In this document: in pieces, positions 17,485-26,110 of the stretch
Position numbering within the stretch: the stretch's first letter is position 1
How the letters are laid out: each line of letters starts with the position of its first letter
Origin: Flavobacterium glycines
Lineage (GTDB): Bacteria; Bacteroidota; Bacteroidia; Flavobacteriales; Flavobacteriaceae
Length of the DNA stretch: 64,000 nt
Assembly (NCBI RefSeq): GCF_900100165.1
Contig: NZ_FNEO01000001.1
Location: forward strand, 1,364,001 to 1,428,000
Direction: 5' to 3'
Translations under genes and position numbers: made by a program
Notes under the pieces: model-generated
What the model saw: the letters and a program-made list of their open reading frames with translations, nothing else
What the model was told of the DNA's origin: nothing
Databases searched by the model: none

Positions 17485-19245
17485 TTAATAAATGCTTATT
17501 TCAAAAGGTAACATTGCCTGAATTCCTTTTCGGGATTGCAATTTTTTGATTTGTTGTAAAAGTTGGTAGTTTTCTTTCCCTATTTCTTCTTTAATAATGT
17601 CGGCTTTTGAACTTCCAAAAGGTAATTTTGAAAGCATATCGTCAAGATTTTCTTCGTATTCAGGGTAATTTTTGGTGCTGTAATTCTGAGTTTTAGATAA
17701 ACGGGCTGCTTCAACAATGGCAGCGTTTAGTCCGCCAATTTTATCTACTAAACCAATTTTTAATGCTTCTGAACCTGACCATACCCTTCCTTGTGCAATA
17801 GAATCAACGGCAGCAAAACTCATTTTTCGACCTTGAGCTACATGGCTAACAAAGGTTTTGTAAACATGTTCAATGCCTTCCAGTGTCACATTTTTAAAGT
17901 TTTCTTCCATGGGAACAAACGGACTGTAATCGGAAGCATTTTGATGTGTTTTTACCTGTTCAATATTGATTCCGATTTTTTTTGTCAACTGACTAAAATT
18001 TGGAAGGATGCCAAAAACGCCTATTGAACCGGTGATAGTGTTGTCTTGAGCAAAAATAGTATTAGCATTACAAGCAATATAATAACCTCCTGAAGCAGCA
18101 TAATTTCCCATAGAAACAACTATTGGTTTAACTTTTTTGGTCAATTCTATTTCTCTCCAGATTAAATCGGAGGTTAAGGCATTTCCTCCCGGACTGTCAA
18201 TTCTAAGTACAATTGCTTTTATTTTTTTGTCTTTTCGGGCTTCTTGTAAGGAACGACGAATGGAGCCTTCCCCAATGGTGTTTACATCGCCTTCGCCACT
18301 TTGGATTTCGCCCTGGGCAAAAATTACAGCAATTGTATCATCGGTTTCAGAAATTACCGAGGTAGTGGTCATTTTATGAGTATAATCGCTAATGGATATT
18401 TTGTTATAATCTTTGTCAGAGCTTACTTTTAGTGCTTTTTTGATGTCATTATGGTAGGTGTCTTCATACGCAATATAGTCTACCAGTTTTTGTTTTTTTG
18501 CCATTTCGGGAGTTCGTGCCAGTAGTCCATTGGCAATTTGATTTAATTTGGTTACCGAAATATTTCGACTTTTTGCGATGTCGGCACAAACTGAGTTCCA
18601 AATCGAATGCAATAAGACAGAGGTTTGTTCTCTGTTGGCGTCGCTCATTTTGTTTTCTAAGAAAGGTTCCACGGCACTTTTGTATTTTCCGTGTCGTAAA
18701 ACTTCCATTTTCACTCCGGTTTTTTCCTGTAAATCTTTAAAGAACATAATTTCAGAGGAAAGCCCTTTAAAGTCTAATTCGCCCACAGGATTTAAATAAA
18801 TAGAATTGGCAACCGAATTTAAATAGTATTCTTTTTGCGAATAGCTATTGGCGTAAGCCATAACAAACTTTCCTGATTTTTTAAAGTTTTCAAGGGCATT
18901 TCTCAGCTCTTTATTTTGAGCCATTCCCAATTCGTTAGGATTATTTAAAATAGAAATTCCTTTAATATTATCATCTATAGAAGCTACGTCGATAGCATTG
19001 ATTACATCCGAAAGGCCAATGTTTTTTTCTTCAGAAAAAAAACTCATCCAGGGATCTTTGTATTTACCGGCATAATCATATTTTACATCTCCAAGATTTA
19101 ATTCGAGAACAGAATTGCTTTTGAGAGATTCAGATTCACTTTCCCCTCCAAAAAGCATGGTGATAAAAATGATTCCGAAAAACATCAACATTAAAAATAC
19201 AAACAAACCTACAACTGTAGCGATAACATTGCTTAAAAATTTCAT
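17485..19245 (-). CDS. sppA: Signal peptide peptidase SppA, long (67K) type
   Basis: This 586-residue serine protease degrades released signal peptides in the inner membrane. One N-terminal membrane helix (residues ~8-33) is followed by two tandem SppA/ClpP-like domains. The catalytic lysine is K189 in GKYKSAVEPF, in the first domain. The catalytic serine is S385 in MGNYAASGGYYIA, in the second. This split dyad is the hallmark of the tetrameric long form. It is monocistronic; the folK-dNK gene diverges from it. Confidence 0.95.
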   Translation of the reverse strand: MKFLSNVIATVVGLFVFLMLMFFGIIFITMLFGGESESESLKSNSVLELNLGDVKYDYAGKYKDPWMSFFSEEKNIGLSDVINAIDVASIDDNIKGISILNNPNELGMAQNKELRNALENFKKSGKFVMAYANSYSQKEYYLNSVANSIYLNPVGELDFKGLSSEIMFFKDLQEKTGVKMEVLRHGKYKSAVEPFLENKMSDANREQTSVLLHSIWNSVCADIAKSRNISVTKLNQIANGLLARTPEMAKKQKLVDYIAYEDTYHNDIKKALKVSSDKDYNKISISDYTHKMTTTSVISETDDTIAVIFAQGEIQSGEGDVNTIGEGSIRRSLQEARKDKKIKAIVLRIDSPGGNALTSDLIWREIELTKKVKPIVVSMGNYAASGGYYIACNANTIFAQDNTITGSIGVFGILPNFSQLTKKIGINIEQVKTHQNASDYSPFVPMEENFKNVTLEGIEHVYKTFVSHVAQGRKMSFAAVDSIAQGRVWSGSEALKIGLVDKIGGLNAAIVEAARLSKTQNYSTKNYPEYEENLDDMLSKLPFGSSKADIIKEEIGKENYQLLQQIKKLQSRKGIQAMLPFEISIY

Positions 19246-19369
19246 AATAGTATTCTTTGATTTTGTAGCGAAAAGTATCTTTTTAATTTTCTTTTTTAAA
19301 ATTGATGAACAGATACTTTGTGCAAAGATATTGCTAATTCTAAAATTCTTTAGTTAATTTGTGCTTAAT

Positions 19370-20506
19370 ATGAAAGCACAACATCAGGTCATTTTATCTA
19401 TTGGCAGTAATCAAGGCGACCGACTTGCAGCAATAAAAGAAAGTGTTGCATTGATACATGAGGAAATAGGAACGGTAATTCAGGTTTCCCAGGTTTATGA
19501 AACTGCGGCCTGGGGTTTTGATAGTGATGCTTTTTACAATTGTGCCCTGATTTTACACAGCCATTTTTCGGCTGCTGAAGTGCTGTTGAAAGCCTTAGCA
19601 ATTGAAAAACAACTGGGACGAATTCGAAATAACGAAAATGGTTATCAATCCCGAATAATTGATATTGACATGGTGGCTTTTGATGAAGTTATCATTGATA
19701 CCGAAACACTCACAATTCCGCATCCATTAATGCAAAACAGGAAGTTTGTATTGCTGCCTTTTCAGGATTTAATGGTGAATTGGACACATCCTATTCTAAA
19801 AAAAAGTATTTCAGAATTAGTTGCCCTTTGTGAGGATGATGGTGAATGTATTGCTGTGGCTTCAATCGAAAACCCTTTGCAAAAGTTTGATTTTAGCAAT
19901 TTACACTATATCGCTTTTGAAGGGAATATTGGTGCTGGTAAAACTACTTTGGTTACTAAAATAGCACAAGATTTTAAAGCGAATACTCTTTTAGAGCGTT
20001 TTAGTGATAATTCTTTTTTGGCAAAATTTTATAAAAATCCGGTGCGATATGCTTTCCCTTTGGAATTATCTTTTTTAGTTGATCGTTATGAGCAATTGTC
20101 AAAAGATTTGACTTTATTAGACTTGAAAAAAGAGTCTCTAGTTGCCGATTATCATGTTTTTAAATCTTTGATTTTTGCAAAAGTTACTTTGGAAGACGAA
20201 GAATATCAATTGTACAGAAATCTTTTTGATATTATTTATAAAGAAATACCCAAACCGGATTTGTATGTCTATTTATTACAACATCCGGAGAGATTATTGG
20301 AAAATATTAAAAAAAGAGGTCGAGATTATGAGCAGGAAATTTCGGCCGAATATCTTGATAAAATTAATAGTGCTTATTTGGATTATTTAAACAGGCAAAA
20401 GGACTTAAACATATTAGTTATAGATGTGACGAATAAGGATTTTGTAAACAATCAGTCGGATTATCTTTTTATTTTGGAGGAAATTCAAAAGAAAATCAAT
20501 AGTTAA
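19370..20506 (+). CDS. folK: FolK-deoxynucleoside kinase fusion
   Basis: A bifunctional 378-residue protein. Residues 1-~160 are HPPK (FolK), which pyrophosphorylates 6-hydroxymethyl-7,8-dihydropterin in folate synthesis. SIGSNQGDR is at 10-18, and D98 and D100 in RIIDIDMV bind Mg. Residues ~178-378 are a deoxyribonucleoside kinase of the dCK/dGK type with a P-loop GNIGAGKT (185-192) and the ERF and DRY motifs. The ATG at 19370 is preferred over an in-frame GTG at 19361. I recall this fusion from other flavobacteria. It joins folate synthesis to nucleoside salvage, both feeding DNA precursors. Confidence 0.93.
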   Translation: MKAQHQVILSIGSNQGDRLAAIKESVALIHEEIGTVIQVSQVYETAAWGFDSDAFYNCALILHSHFSAAEVLLKALAIEKQLGRIRNNENGYQSRIIDIDMVAFDEVIIDTETLTIPHPLMQNRKFVLLPFQDLMVNWTHPILKKSISELVALCEDDGECIAVASIENPLQKFDFSNLHYIAFEGNIGAGKTTLVTKIAQDFKANTLLERFSDNSFLAKFYKNPVRYAFPLELSFLVDRYEQLSKDLTLLDLKKESLVADYHVFKSLIFAKVTLEDEEYQLYRNLFDIIYKEIPKPDLYVYLLQHPERLLENIKKRGRDYEQEISAEYLDKINSAYLDYLNRQKDLNILVIDVTNKDFVNNQSDYLFILEEIQKKINS

Positions 20507-20507
20507 G

Positions 20508-23500
20508 TTATCTTTTTAAAGAAAAATGCCCGCGGATTTCCGGCTTCCCTTCTTCAAGTTTTATCACATACCAATAATCATTAGCCGGTAATGCCGAGCC
20601 GTTAAAGGTGCCGTCCCAATATGGGTTTGATTTGTTTAAAAATTTAATCAGTTTTCCATATCGATCAAAAATTTGCACATAAGCTTCCGGATATTTTGCC
20701 ATTGCTTTAATTCCCCAAAGATCATTAGATGAATCATTGTTAGGTGTGAAATATTTTGGAATTCCTACAACTGCAACTATTTTTGAAACAATACCACATC
20801 CATTTTTATCGTTAACAAAAACTTCGTGAATTCCGGCAGGAACATTGTTGAAAACATTCGAATTTTGCCAAAAATTATTTGAATCATCTAAACTGAATTC
20901 GTAATCGCCAGGTCCACTTATATTAACTGTAATTGTGTTCACGTCGGTTAAATCGATGACATCAATGGAGTCAATAGTGGCGATATTAGAAGCGGTAACA
21001 GTGATGCTTCTTGTTCGGCTACAACCATAGCTGTTTATAACTTCAACAGTATATGTTCCAACACTATTTACATTCAATGTTGGTGTATTGATGCCTAAAT
21101 CTATACCGTCTTTTTTCCAAATATAACTGTAATTTGTTGTTGGAGTATTATTGGTGATACCGGCATTTAATGTAACAAAAAAGGTAGAAAGATTCGAACA
21201 AACTAATTCATTAGAATTTCCATCTGAGTTTATGTCTATACTTGGAATTGGATGTACTACAAAATTCAATATTGTCGAAGCGGTACAGTTTGGATTATTT
21301 GGGTTTTCAACTGTAGCAGTAATATTTTGTGTTCCTGTTATAAAGGGATTGGGTAGGGGACTTGGTAGAACAGCTCCATTTTGGTCATAGTATTTTACTA
21401 TCATACCGGTTTGTCCGCCAAGAATAGTTGTTTGGAATGTAGAAGTGTTAAAGCCGTATTTTCCGTCTTGTTCTAATGGATTTACTTCATCGTCACAAGT
21501 GGTTGTTAATGTTTGGGGAACGGTAAAAGCAACTGGAGTGTCATCTACAATAAATTGAATTGTAGTTTGGTCAGAGCATCCAGCTGAGGTGTTATTTGTT
21601 ACTACTGCTTTTATGGTTTGTGATGAAGTTGTAAAATTTGAAGGGAAAGGGCTTGAGATTAAAACTCCGTTTGCATCTTTTAATGGATTGTTACTCTGAT
21701 CGAAATAAGTAATGTTTACATTTGTTTGCCCTTTTACTAAATCAGATTCTAAAGATGTAGTGTTAAAGGTGAAAATTCCATCGTCGTTATCATCACATTG
21801 TCTGGTTATGGAAACTGGATTTGCAATGGGTAAGGCTTCTGTTTTTAAGGTTATAAAAGGACCTAAGCCATAACAGGCATTGTCTAAATTACTATCAATA
21901 CGTACCCAGATATCCTGTGAGTTAGGATAACCAATATTTCTGTAATTAGAAAGATTGTTAATAGCATTTGTTTCTATCAAAGCATCCGCTTTGTTTCTGT
22001 AATAGCTAATGGTGTATACTTCGGTGGTGGGTAAAAGCGCCTGAATAGTTGCTTTAGTCGACGAAAGATTGAAAGAAGTTATACCATCCCTGTTATTGTT
22101 ATTGGCAGAGTTGTTGCCATTGATGTCTAAGAAGTCATCACAAACAGCAGGGATTACAATTTTATAATTTGAAGGAATGTTAGTTGCAGATACTTTTAGT
22201 GTTATTTTAGCAACACTGAAACATCCCGTTGTTTTATTTGATACTCTGGTCCAAATATCCATGGATGTTGGAGTGCTGTTTTCAAATGCCTGTTCGTTTA
22301 AAATCAAATCAGATGTTAATGCATTGTAGGCACCATTAGAAGAGGTATAATAGCTAAATGTTTCATTGTTGTAATTGCTGGAAATAATATCATTTTTGAC
22401 TGTCAAGTTGAAAAGTGTTTTGCCGTCAGGGATTAAATCTCCGTCACATTGGAAAATAGTAATATCATTAACAATTGGTAATGGAAAAATAGTTGCGGTA
22501 ATAGGTTTTCTTTCGCTTATACAGCCGGCATCAACATAATAAGTTGTTGTGGAGGATAGGATAGGAGTGATGTAGCTATTTCCGGTAGCTATTGGAGTAG
22601 TTGCTGTTGGCGAGTCGTACCATTTTACGATTCCATCAACAGCTGCGGCCTGAAGTGTTAAAGAACCATTTCCACATCTTGTAGCTGCAGTTGTGCTGGT
22701 GATCTTTGATATTGTGATTGTGGTACTTGTTGCTAGATTTAAAATAGGGTCTCCAGGCATTCCGCCATATTCTACTATGTATCCTCTAGGGTAATAATTG
22801 CCATTGGCAGTGGTTAATGGATTGCCTCCTATTGGTAAATCATTCCAGGTCCCAGGGTTTCCAACTGCTGGAGCAGTTATATGAGCATAATCTTCATTGT
22901 TTCCGGAGTCGTTTGGTTCGTTTGGTTTGTTCCAGTTGGCATAATAGAATGGAGCTGTGGTGGTGCCAGCACCCTTGCCAATCCAGAAAGTAGTTCCAGT
23001 TCCGCCATTAGCAAGTCCTTCAGGTCCTGTAACCCATTTCCAAGTTCCTTCGGTTTGTTGATCTGTACCGCCAATCCATCCAGTTCCCGGAGCTTGTGCT
23101 CCTGCTAGTTGTGCTTCGTCTGCAGCAGTTAAGGTGGCTAAATAGCCTTGTAAACCATAATAGTTTTTACCAGCGGCATCATCTTTTGCTTTTGTCCAAT
23201 TAATGCCTAAATCAGGTACGTATTCATAGTAATGTCCGTTACTGGGTAAATAACTAAGTTGTCCACTAATGTTGATGGAAAAAGTTCTGGTTCCGGATGC
23301 AGAAATTGAAGGATTATAAAATTCAACTGCTTCAATGGCAGCGATAAAATCGTCATAAGGGACTAAGTTATTGGAACTGCTAAAAATTTTAAGTTTGCCC
23401 TCAGAAGCACTAAAAGAACTTGTCATCGAAGGATGGGTAGCTGTATAGCTATCGCTTAATTTTAGTAAATCTTGTCCGTTAACATAGCCGGAAGAAATCT

Positions 23501-24815
23501 GAATATAAACTGCATTAGTACTTGTTTCTGAAGGATCATGCTTAATGATTACATTTTTGGCAATTTTCACATAAGACTGCGTGCAATAGATTTCATTTCC
23601 ATCGGCAGTGATTGATGGTGGTGTAATTGCTACCGTTTTGCTGCAATTTTCAGAATAACTAGCCGAGGAATCTTTGTAAAAAGACCAATTAGTGTTGGAA
23701 TATTCTGAATTATCAACTTGAATACAAGTGAGTTTAAGATTGGATTTAAGATTTAATTTTTTTAAGAATATGTTTTTACCGTTTTTTAAATTTAACTCTG
23801 TTAATTGGTTGTTGTTACAATATAATTCAGTCAAATTTAAATTTTTTGAAATATCAAGACTTACTATTTCATTATTATTGCATCCTAAAGAACTCAAAAG
23901 AGTGTTGTTTGAAATGTCTAAGCTTTGTAATTGATTATTGACACAAAAAAATTTTTTTAAAACTAAATTATTTGAAATGTCGATATTAGATAATTGATTA
24001 AAACCACAATATAATTCGATTAAATTTATGTTTTTAGAAATGTCTAAATTTTTTAATTGAATGTTTTGGCATTCTAGAGTTTGTAGTTTGATATTTGTGG
24101 TTACATCTATTGCATACAATGGATTACTACCGCAGCTTAAATTGTATAAATTGAATTTTTTTGATACATCTAAATTAGAAATTTGATTATTGCCACAAAA
24201 TAGCCCCATTAAATTATCTTGTTTAGAAATGTCTAAAGAAGTTAATTTGTTCTTTGAACAGTAAAGAGTGGTTAGTTGAGTATTTTGAGAAATGTCTAAA
24301 GTTTCTATTTGGTTATTGCTACAATCTAAATTGGTTAAATTAATATTTGTGGAAACGTCTACACTACTTATATTGTTATTATAAAAACTAAGGTTAATTA
24401 AATTTTTGTTTTCAGAAGTGTTTAGGCTGTTTAGTTGGTTGTTGTTACAAAAAAGATATGCTAAACGTAGGTTTTTTGTAATGTCTAAATTTGTGAGTTG
24501 ATTGTAATAAATATGTAATTCTGATAAATTTATATTTTTAGAAATATCGATATTCGATAGTTTATTATAACTACAATCTAAATATTTCAAAGCGATAAAA
24601 TCTTCAATTCCTGTTAAATACTGAATCCCTTTATTCTTTATCTCAAGTTTTGTTATTGTGTTGATGCTGGATGTTAGTGTTTTTCCGTCGATAGGACTAC
24701 TATCAAATCCTAAATCTATTAATGCCTGCTCGAAGTTTACGTCAGGAATTAAAGTGTATTGAGCTTGTCCCCAAAAAGTGGATAATAATAAAAGAGAAAA
24801 TAATATTTTTTTCAT
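20508..24815 (-). CDS. Giant LRR/C-type-lectin protein with T9SS type B sorting domain
   Basis: A 1435-residue secreted protein. The signal peptide (cleavage about QAQ, residue 19) is followed by 13 leucine-rich repeats of 21 residues (~79-352; consensus LxCxxNQLxxLDISKNxxL). A linker with beta-sandwich character comes next. A C-type-lectin domain (~525-690) includes WKWVTGP, NEPNDSGNNEDYAHI and TWNDLP. Several PKD/Ig-like or gliding-type repeats follow. The last ~85 residues (FTPNNDSSNDLWGI through ANDYWYVIKL) are the type B sorting domain exported by the type IX secretion system. It is probably a surface adhesin. Its stop lies 1 bp from the convergent folK-dNK stop. Confidence 0.9.
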   Translation of the reverse strand: MKKILFSLLLLSTFWGQAQYTLIPDVNFEQALIDLGFDSSPIDGKTLTSSINTITKLEIKNKGIQYLTGIEDFIALKYLDCSYNKLSNIDISKNINLSELHIYYNQLTNLDITKNLRLAYLFCNNNQLNSLNTSENKNLINLSFYNNNISSVDVSTNINLTNLDCSNNQIETLDISQNTQLTTLYCSKNKLTSLDISKQDNLMGLFCGNNQISNLDVSKKFNLYNLSCGSNPLYAIDVTTNIKLQTLECQNIQLKNLDISKNINLIELYCGFNQLSNIDISNNLVLKKFFCVNNQLQSLDISNNTLLSSLGCNNNEIVSLDISKNLNLTELYCNNNQLTELNLKNGKNIFLKKLNLKSNLKLTCIQVDNSEYSNTNWSFYKDSSASYSENCSKTVAITPPSITADGNEIYCTQSYVKIAKNVIIKHDPSETSTNAVYIQISSGYVNGQDLLKLSDSYTATHPSMTSSFSASEGKLKIFSSSNNLVPYDDFIAAIEAVEFYNPSISASGTRTFSINISGQLSYLPSNGHYYEYVPDLGINWTKAKDDAAGKNYYGLQGYLATLTAADEAQLAGAQAPGTGWIGGTDQQTEGTWKWVTGPEGLANGGTGTTFWIGKGAGTTTAPFYYANWNKPNEPNDSGNNEDYAHITAPAVGNPGTWNDLPIGGNPLTTANGNYYPRGYIVEYGGMPGDPILNLATSTTITISKITSTTAATRCGNGSLTLQAAAVDGIVKWYDSPTATTPIATGNSYITPILSSTTTYYVDAGCISERKPITATIFPLPIVNDITIFQCDGDLIPDGKTLFNLTVKNDIISSNYNNETFSYYTSSNGAYNALTSDLILNEQAFENSTPTSMDIWTRVSNKTTGCFSVAKITLKVSATNIPSNYKIVIPAVCDDFLDINGNNSANNNNRDGITSFNLSSTKATIQALLPTTEVYTISYYRNKADALIETNAINNLSNYRNIGYPNSQDIWVRIDSNLDNACYGLGPFITLKTEALPIANPVSITRQCDDNDDGIFTFNTTSLESDLVKGQTNVNITYFDQSNNPLKDANGVLISSPFPSNFTTSSQTIKAVVTNNTSAGCSDQTTIQFIVDDTPVAFTVPQTLTTTCDDEVNPLEQDGKYGFNTSTFQTTILGGQTGMIVKYYDQNGAVLPSPLPNPFITGTQNITATVENPNNPNCTASTILNFVVHPIPSIDINSDGNSNELVCSNLSTFFVTLNAGITNNTPTTNYSYIWKKDGIDLGINTPTLNVNSVGTYTVEVINSYGCSRTRSITVTASNIATIDSIDVIDLTDVNTITVNISGPGDYEFSLDDSNNFWQNSNVFNNVPAGIHEVFVNDKNGCGIVSKIVAVVGIPKYFTPNNDSSNDLWGIKAMAKYPEAYVQIFDRYGKLIKFLNKSNPYWDGTFNGSALPANDYWYVIKLEEGKPEIRGHFSLKR
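23759..24581 (-). repeat. 13 x 63-bp coding repeats (LRR array)
   Basis: In-frame 63-bp units each encode a 21-residue LRR with the core LDISKN and a Cys-x-x-Asn before it. Individual units are diverged, but the period is constant apart from a 2-residue insertion in the last unit. They belong to the giant T9SS cargo protein. Confidence 0.85.
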
Positions 24816-24880
24816 TAATTAATTTGATTAAAAATCAAGCTGTTAATGTATGAAAAAAATATTAATGAATTTTAACAAAT

Positions 24881-25417
24881 TCAAGATTTGAAATTCATTT
24901 TCTGAAACAAATCCCAAACTACAATCCCGGCACTAACAGATATATTCAAAGAATGTTTAGTTCCTAATTGCGGAATTTCGATACAGCCATCGCATAAAGC
25001 AACTGCTTCCTGAGCTACGCCGTGAACTTCATTGCCAAAAACCAAAGCGTATTTTTGTCCTTTTTTTACTTCAAAATTTTGTAGAAAGACAGCATTTTCA
25101 ACCTGTTCTATAGCCATTGTGATAATTCCGTCCTGTTTTAATTTTGTTATAGTGTCCAGGACGTTTTCGTTGTGCTCCCAGCTTACTGTTTCGGTTGCGC
25201 CAAGGGCAGTTTTGTGAATTTCTTTATTAGGAGGAGTTGCTGTAATACCACACAAATATATTTTTTCAATCAAAAAAGCATCTGCAGTTCTAAAAACCGA
25301 ACCAATGTTGTGCAGGCTTCTTACATCGTCCAAAACTAAAATCAGAGGTGTTTTTTCAGATTTTTTAAAGTCTTCAATTGATTTACGTTCCAGTTCGCTG
25401 TTTTCTAGTTTTCTCAT
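24881..25417 (-). CDS. SpoU/TrmH-family RNA 2'-O-methyltransferase
   Basis: A 178-residue protein from the ATG at 25417; an upstream in-frame start at 25459 would add 14 poorly conserved residues. SPOUT motifs are intact. Motif 1 is NIGSVFRTADAF with the catalytic-type asparagine and arginine. Motif 2 is ALVFGNEVHGV. Motif 3 is LNISVSAGIVVWDL. It methylates a ribose 2'-OH in tRNA or rRNA; the exact site cannot be read from sequence. It lacks the N-terminal substrate-binding domain of the RlmB type, which favours a tRNA-type TrmH/TrmL. Confidence 0.9.
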   Translation of the reverse strand: MRKLENSELERKSIEDFKKSEKTPLILVLDDVRSLHNIGSVFRTADAFLIEKIYLCGITATPPNKEIHKTALGATETVSWEHNENVLDTITKLKQDGIITMAIEQVENAVFLQNFEVKKGQKYALVFGNEVHGVAQEAVALCDGCIEIPQLGTKHSLNISVSAGIVVWDLFQKMNFKS

Positions 25418-25446
25418 TTTTGAAAAGAGGTGTTTTATTATAATAA

Positions 25447-25476
25447 AAAAAGCTTCCAATTTTAGGAAAGGAAGCT
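25447..25476 (-). terminator. Terminator of the DUF1573 gene
   Basis: AGCTTCC (25451-25457) pairs with GGAAGCT (25470-25476). On the minus strand it runs into a T-tract at 25450-25445. It lies between the DUF1573 stop and the methyltransferase start, so the two genes are separate units. Confidence 0.78.
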
Positions 25477-25506
25477 CTTAGGAGTGTTATTGTTTGTTTT
25501 TAACGA

Positions 25507-25947
25507 TTAGCTCTTTTTATCATCGTCAAGAACAGTTCCTTTAATAGTTAAAACTTTAGTAGTTTGTCCTTCTGCATTTGAAGTTACAGTAACTGTTTTT
25601 GTGAAAGCACCAACTCTGTCAGTAGCATATTTTACATTGATAACCGCTTTAGCACCCGGAGCAATAGGCTCTTTTGGGAAAGTTGGAACAGTACATCCGC
25701 ATGAACCTACAGCGTTTGTAATGATTAATGGTTTGTTTCCATTGTTTCTAAAAACAAATTCACGTTTTCCATCTGCATTGTGAGCAATAGTTCCGTAATC
25801 GATAGTCTCATTTTCAAAAACCATTCCGGCTCCGTTTACTTTTGCTGTCTTGGCAGTTGTAGCTTTAATTTTTTTAGATGTTTCTTGTGCTTTAGAAGTA
25901 GTAACTCCAAAAACAATAAGTGCTGCAAGTAAAAGTATTTTTTTCAT
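25507..25947 (-). CDS. DUF1573 exported Ig-like protein
   Basis: The 146-residue protein has a signal peptide (cleavage near SKAQ, residue 20) and one DUF1573 domain. YGTIAHNADGKREFVFRNNG is followed by VGSCGCTVPTFPKEPIAPG and then VTVTSNAEGQTT. This is the ASPM/SPD-2/Hydin-like beta-sandwich common in Bacteroidota envelopes. The role is unknown. It forms a single-gene unit divergent from mutS. Confidence 0.88.
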   Translation of the reverse strand: MKKILLLAALIVFGVTTSKAQETSKKIKATTAKTAKVNGAGMVFENETIDYGTIAHNADGKREFVFRNNGNKPLIITNAVGSCGCTVPTFPKEPIAPGAKAVINVKYATDRVGAFTKTVTVTSNAEGQTTKVLTIKGTVLDDDKKS

Positions 25948-26110
25948 TTTTTTTATTTTTAGGTTTTGTACAACAAATCTAAAGAAAAAATCATGCCAAT
26001 GGCTTAAAATTTACTTAAAAATGCTTTTAATTTTTTGATGGATAATTATTCGATTTAAAATTTTTAAATTCGCTTTCTCATTTTTCTAATAAATTAAAAA
26101 ACGAAATAAA

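Noticed and set aside
23759..24581. Regular 63-bp tandem repeats that could suggest a CRISPR-like array
   Set aside because: The repeats are in frame, encode LRR units and lack constant repeats with unique spacers.
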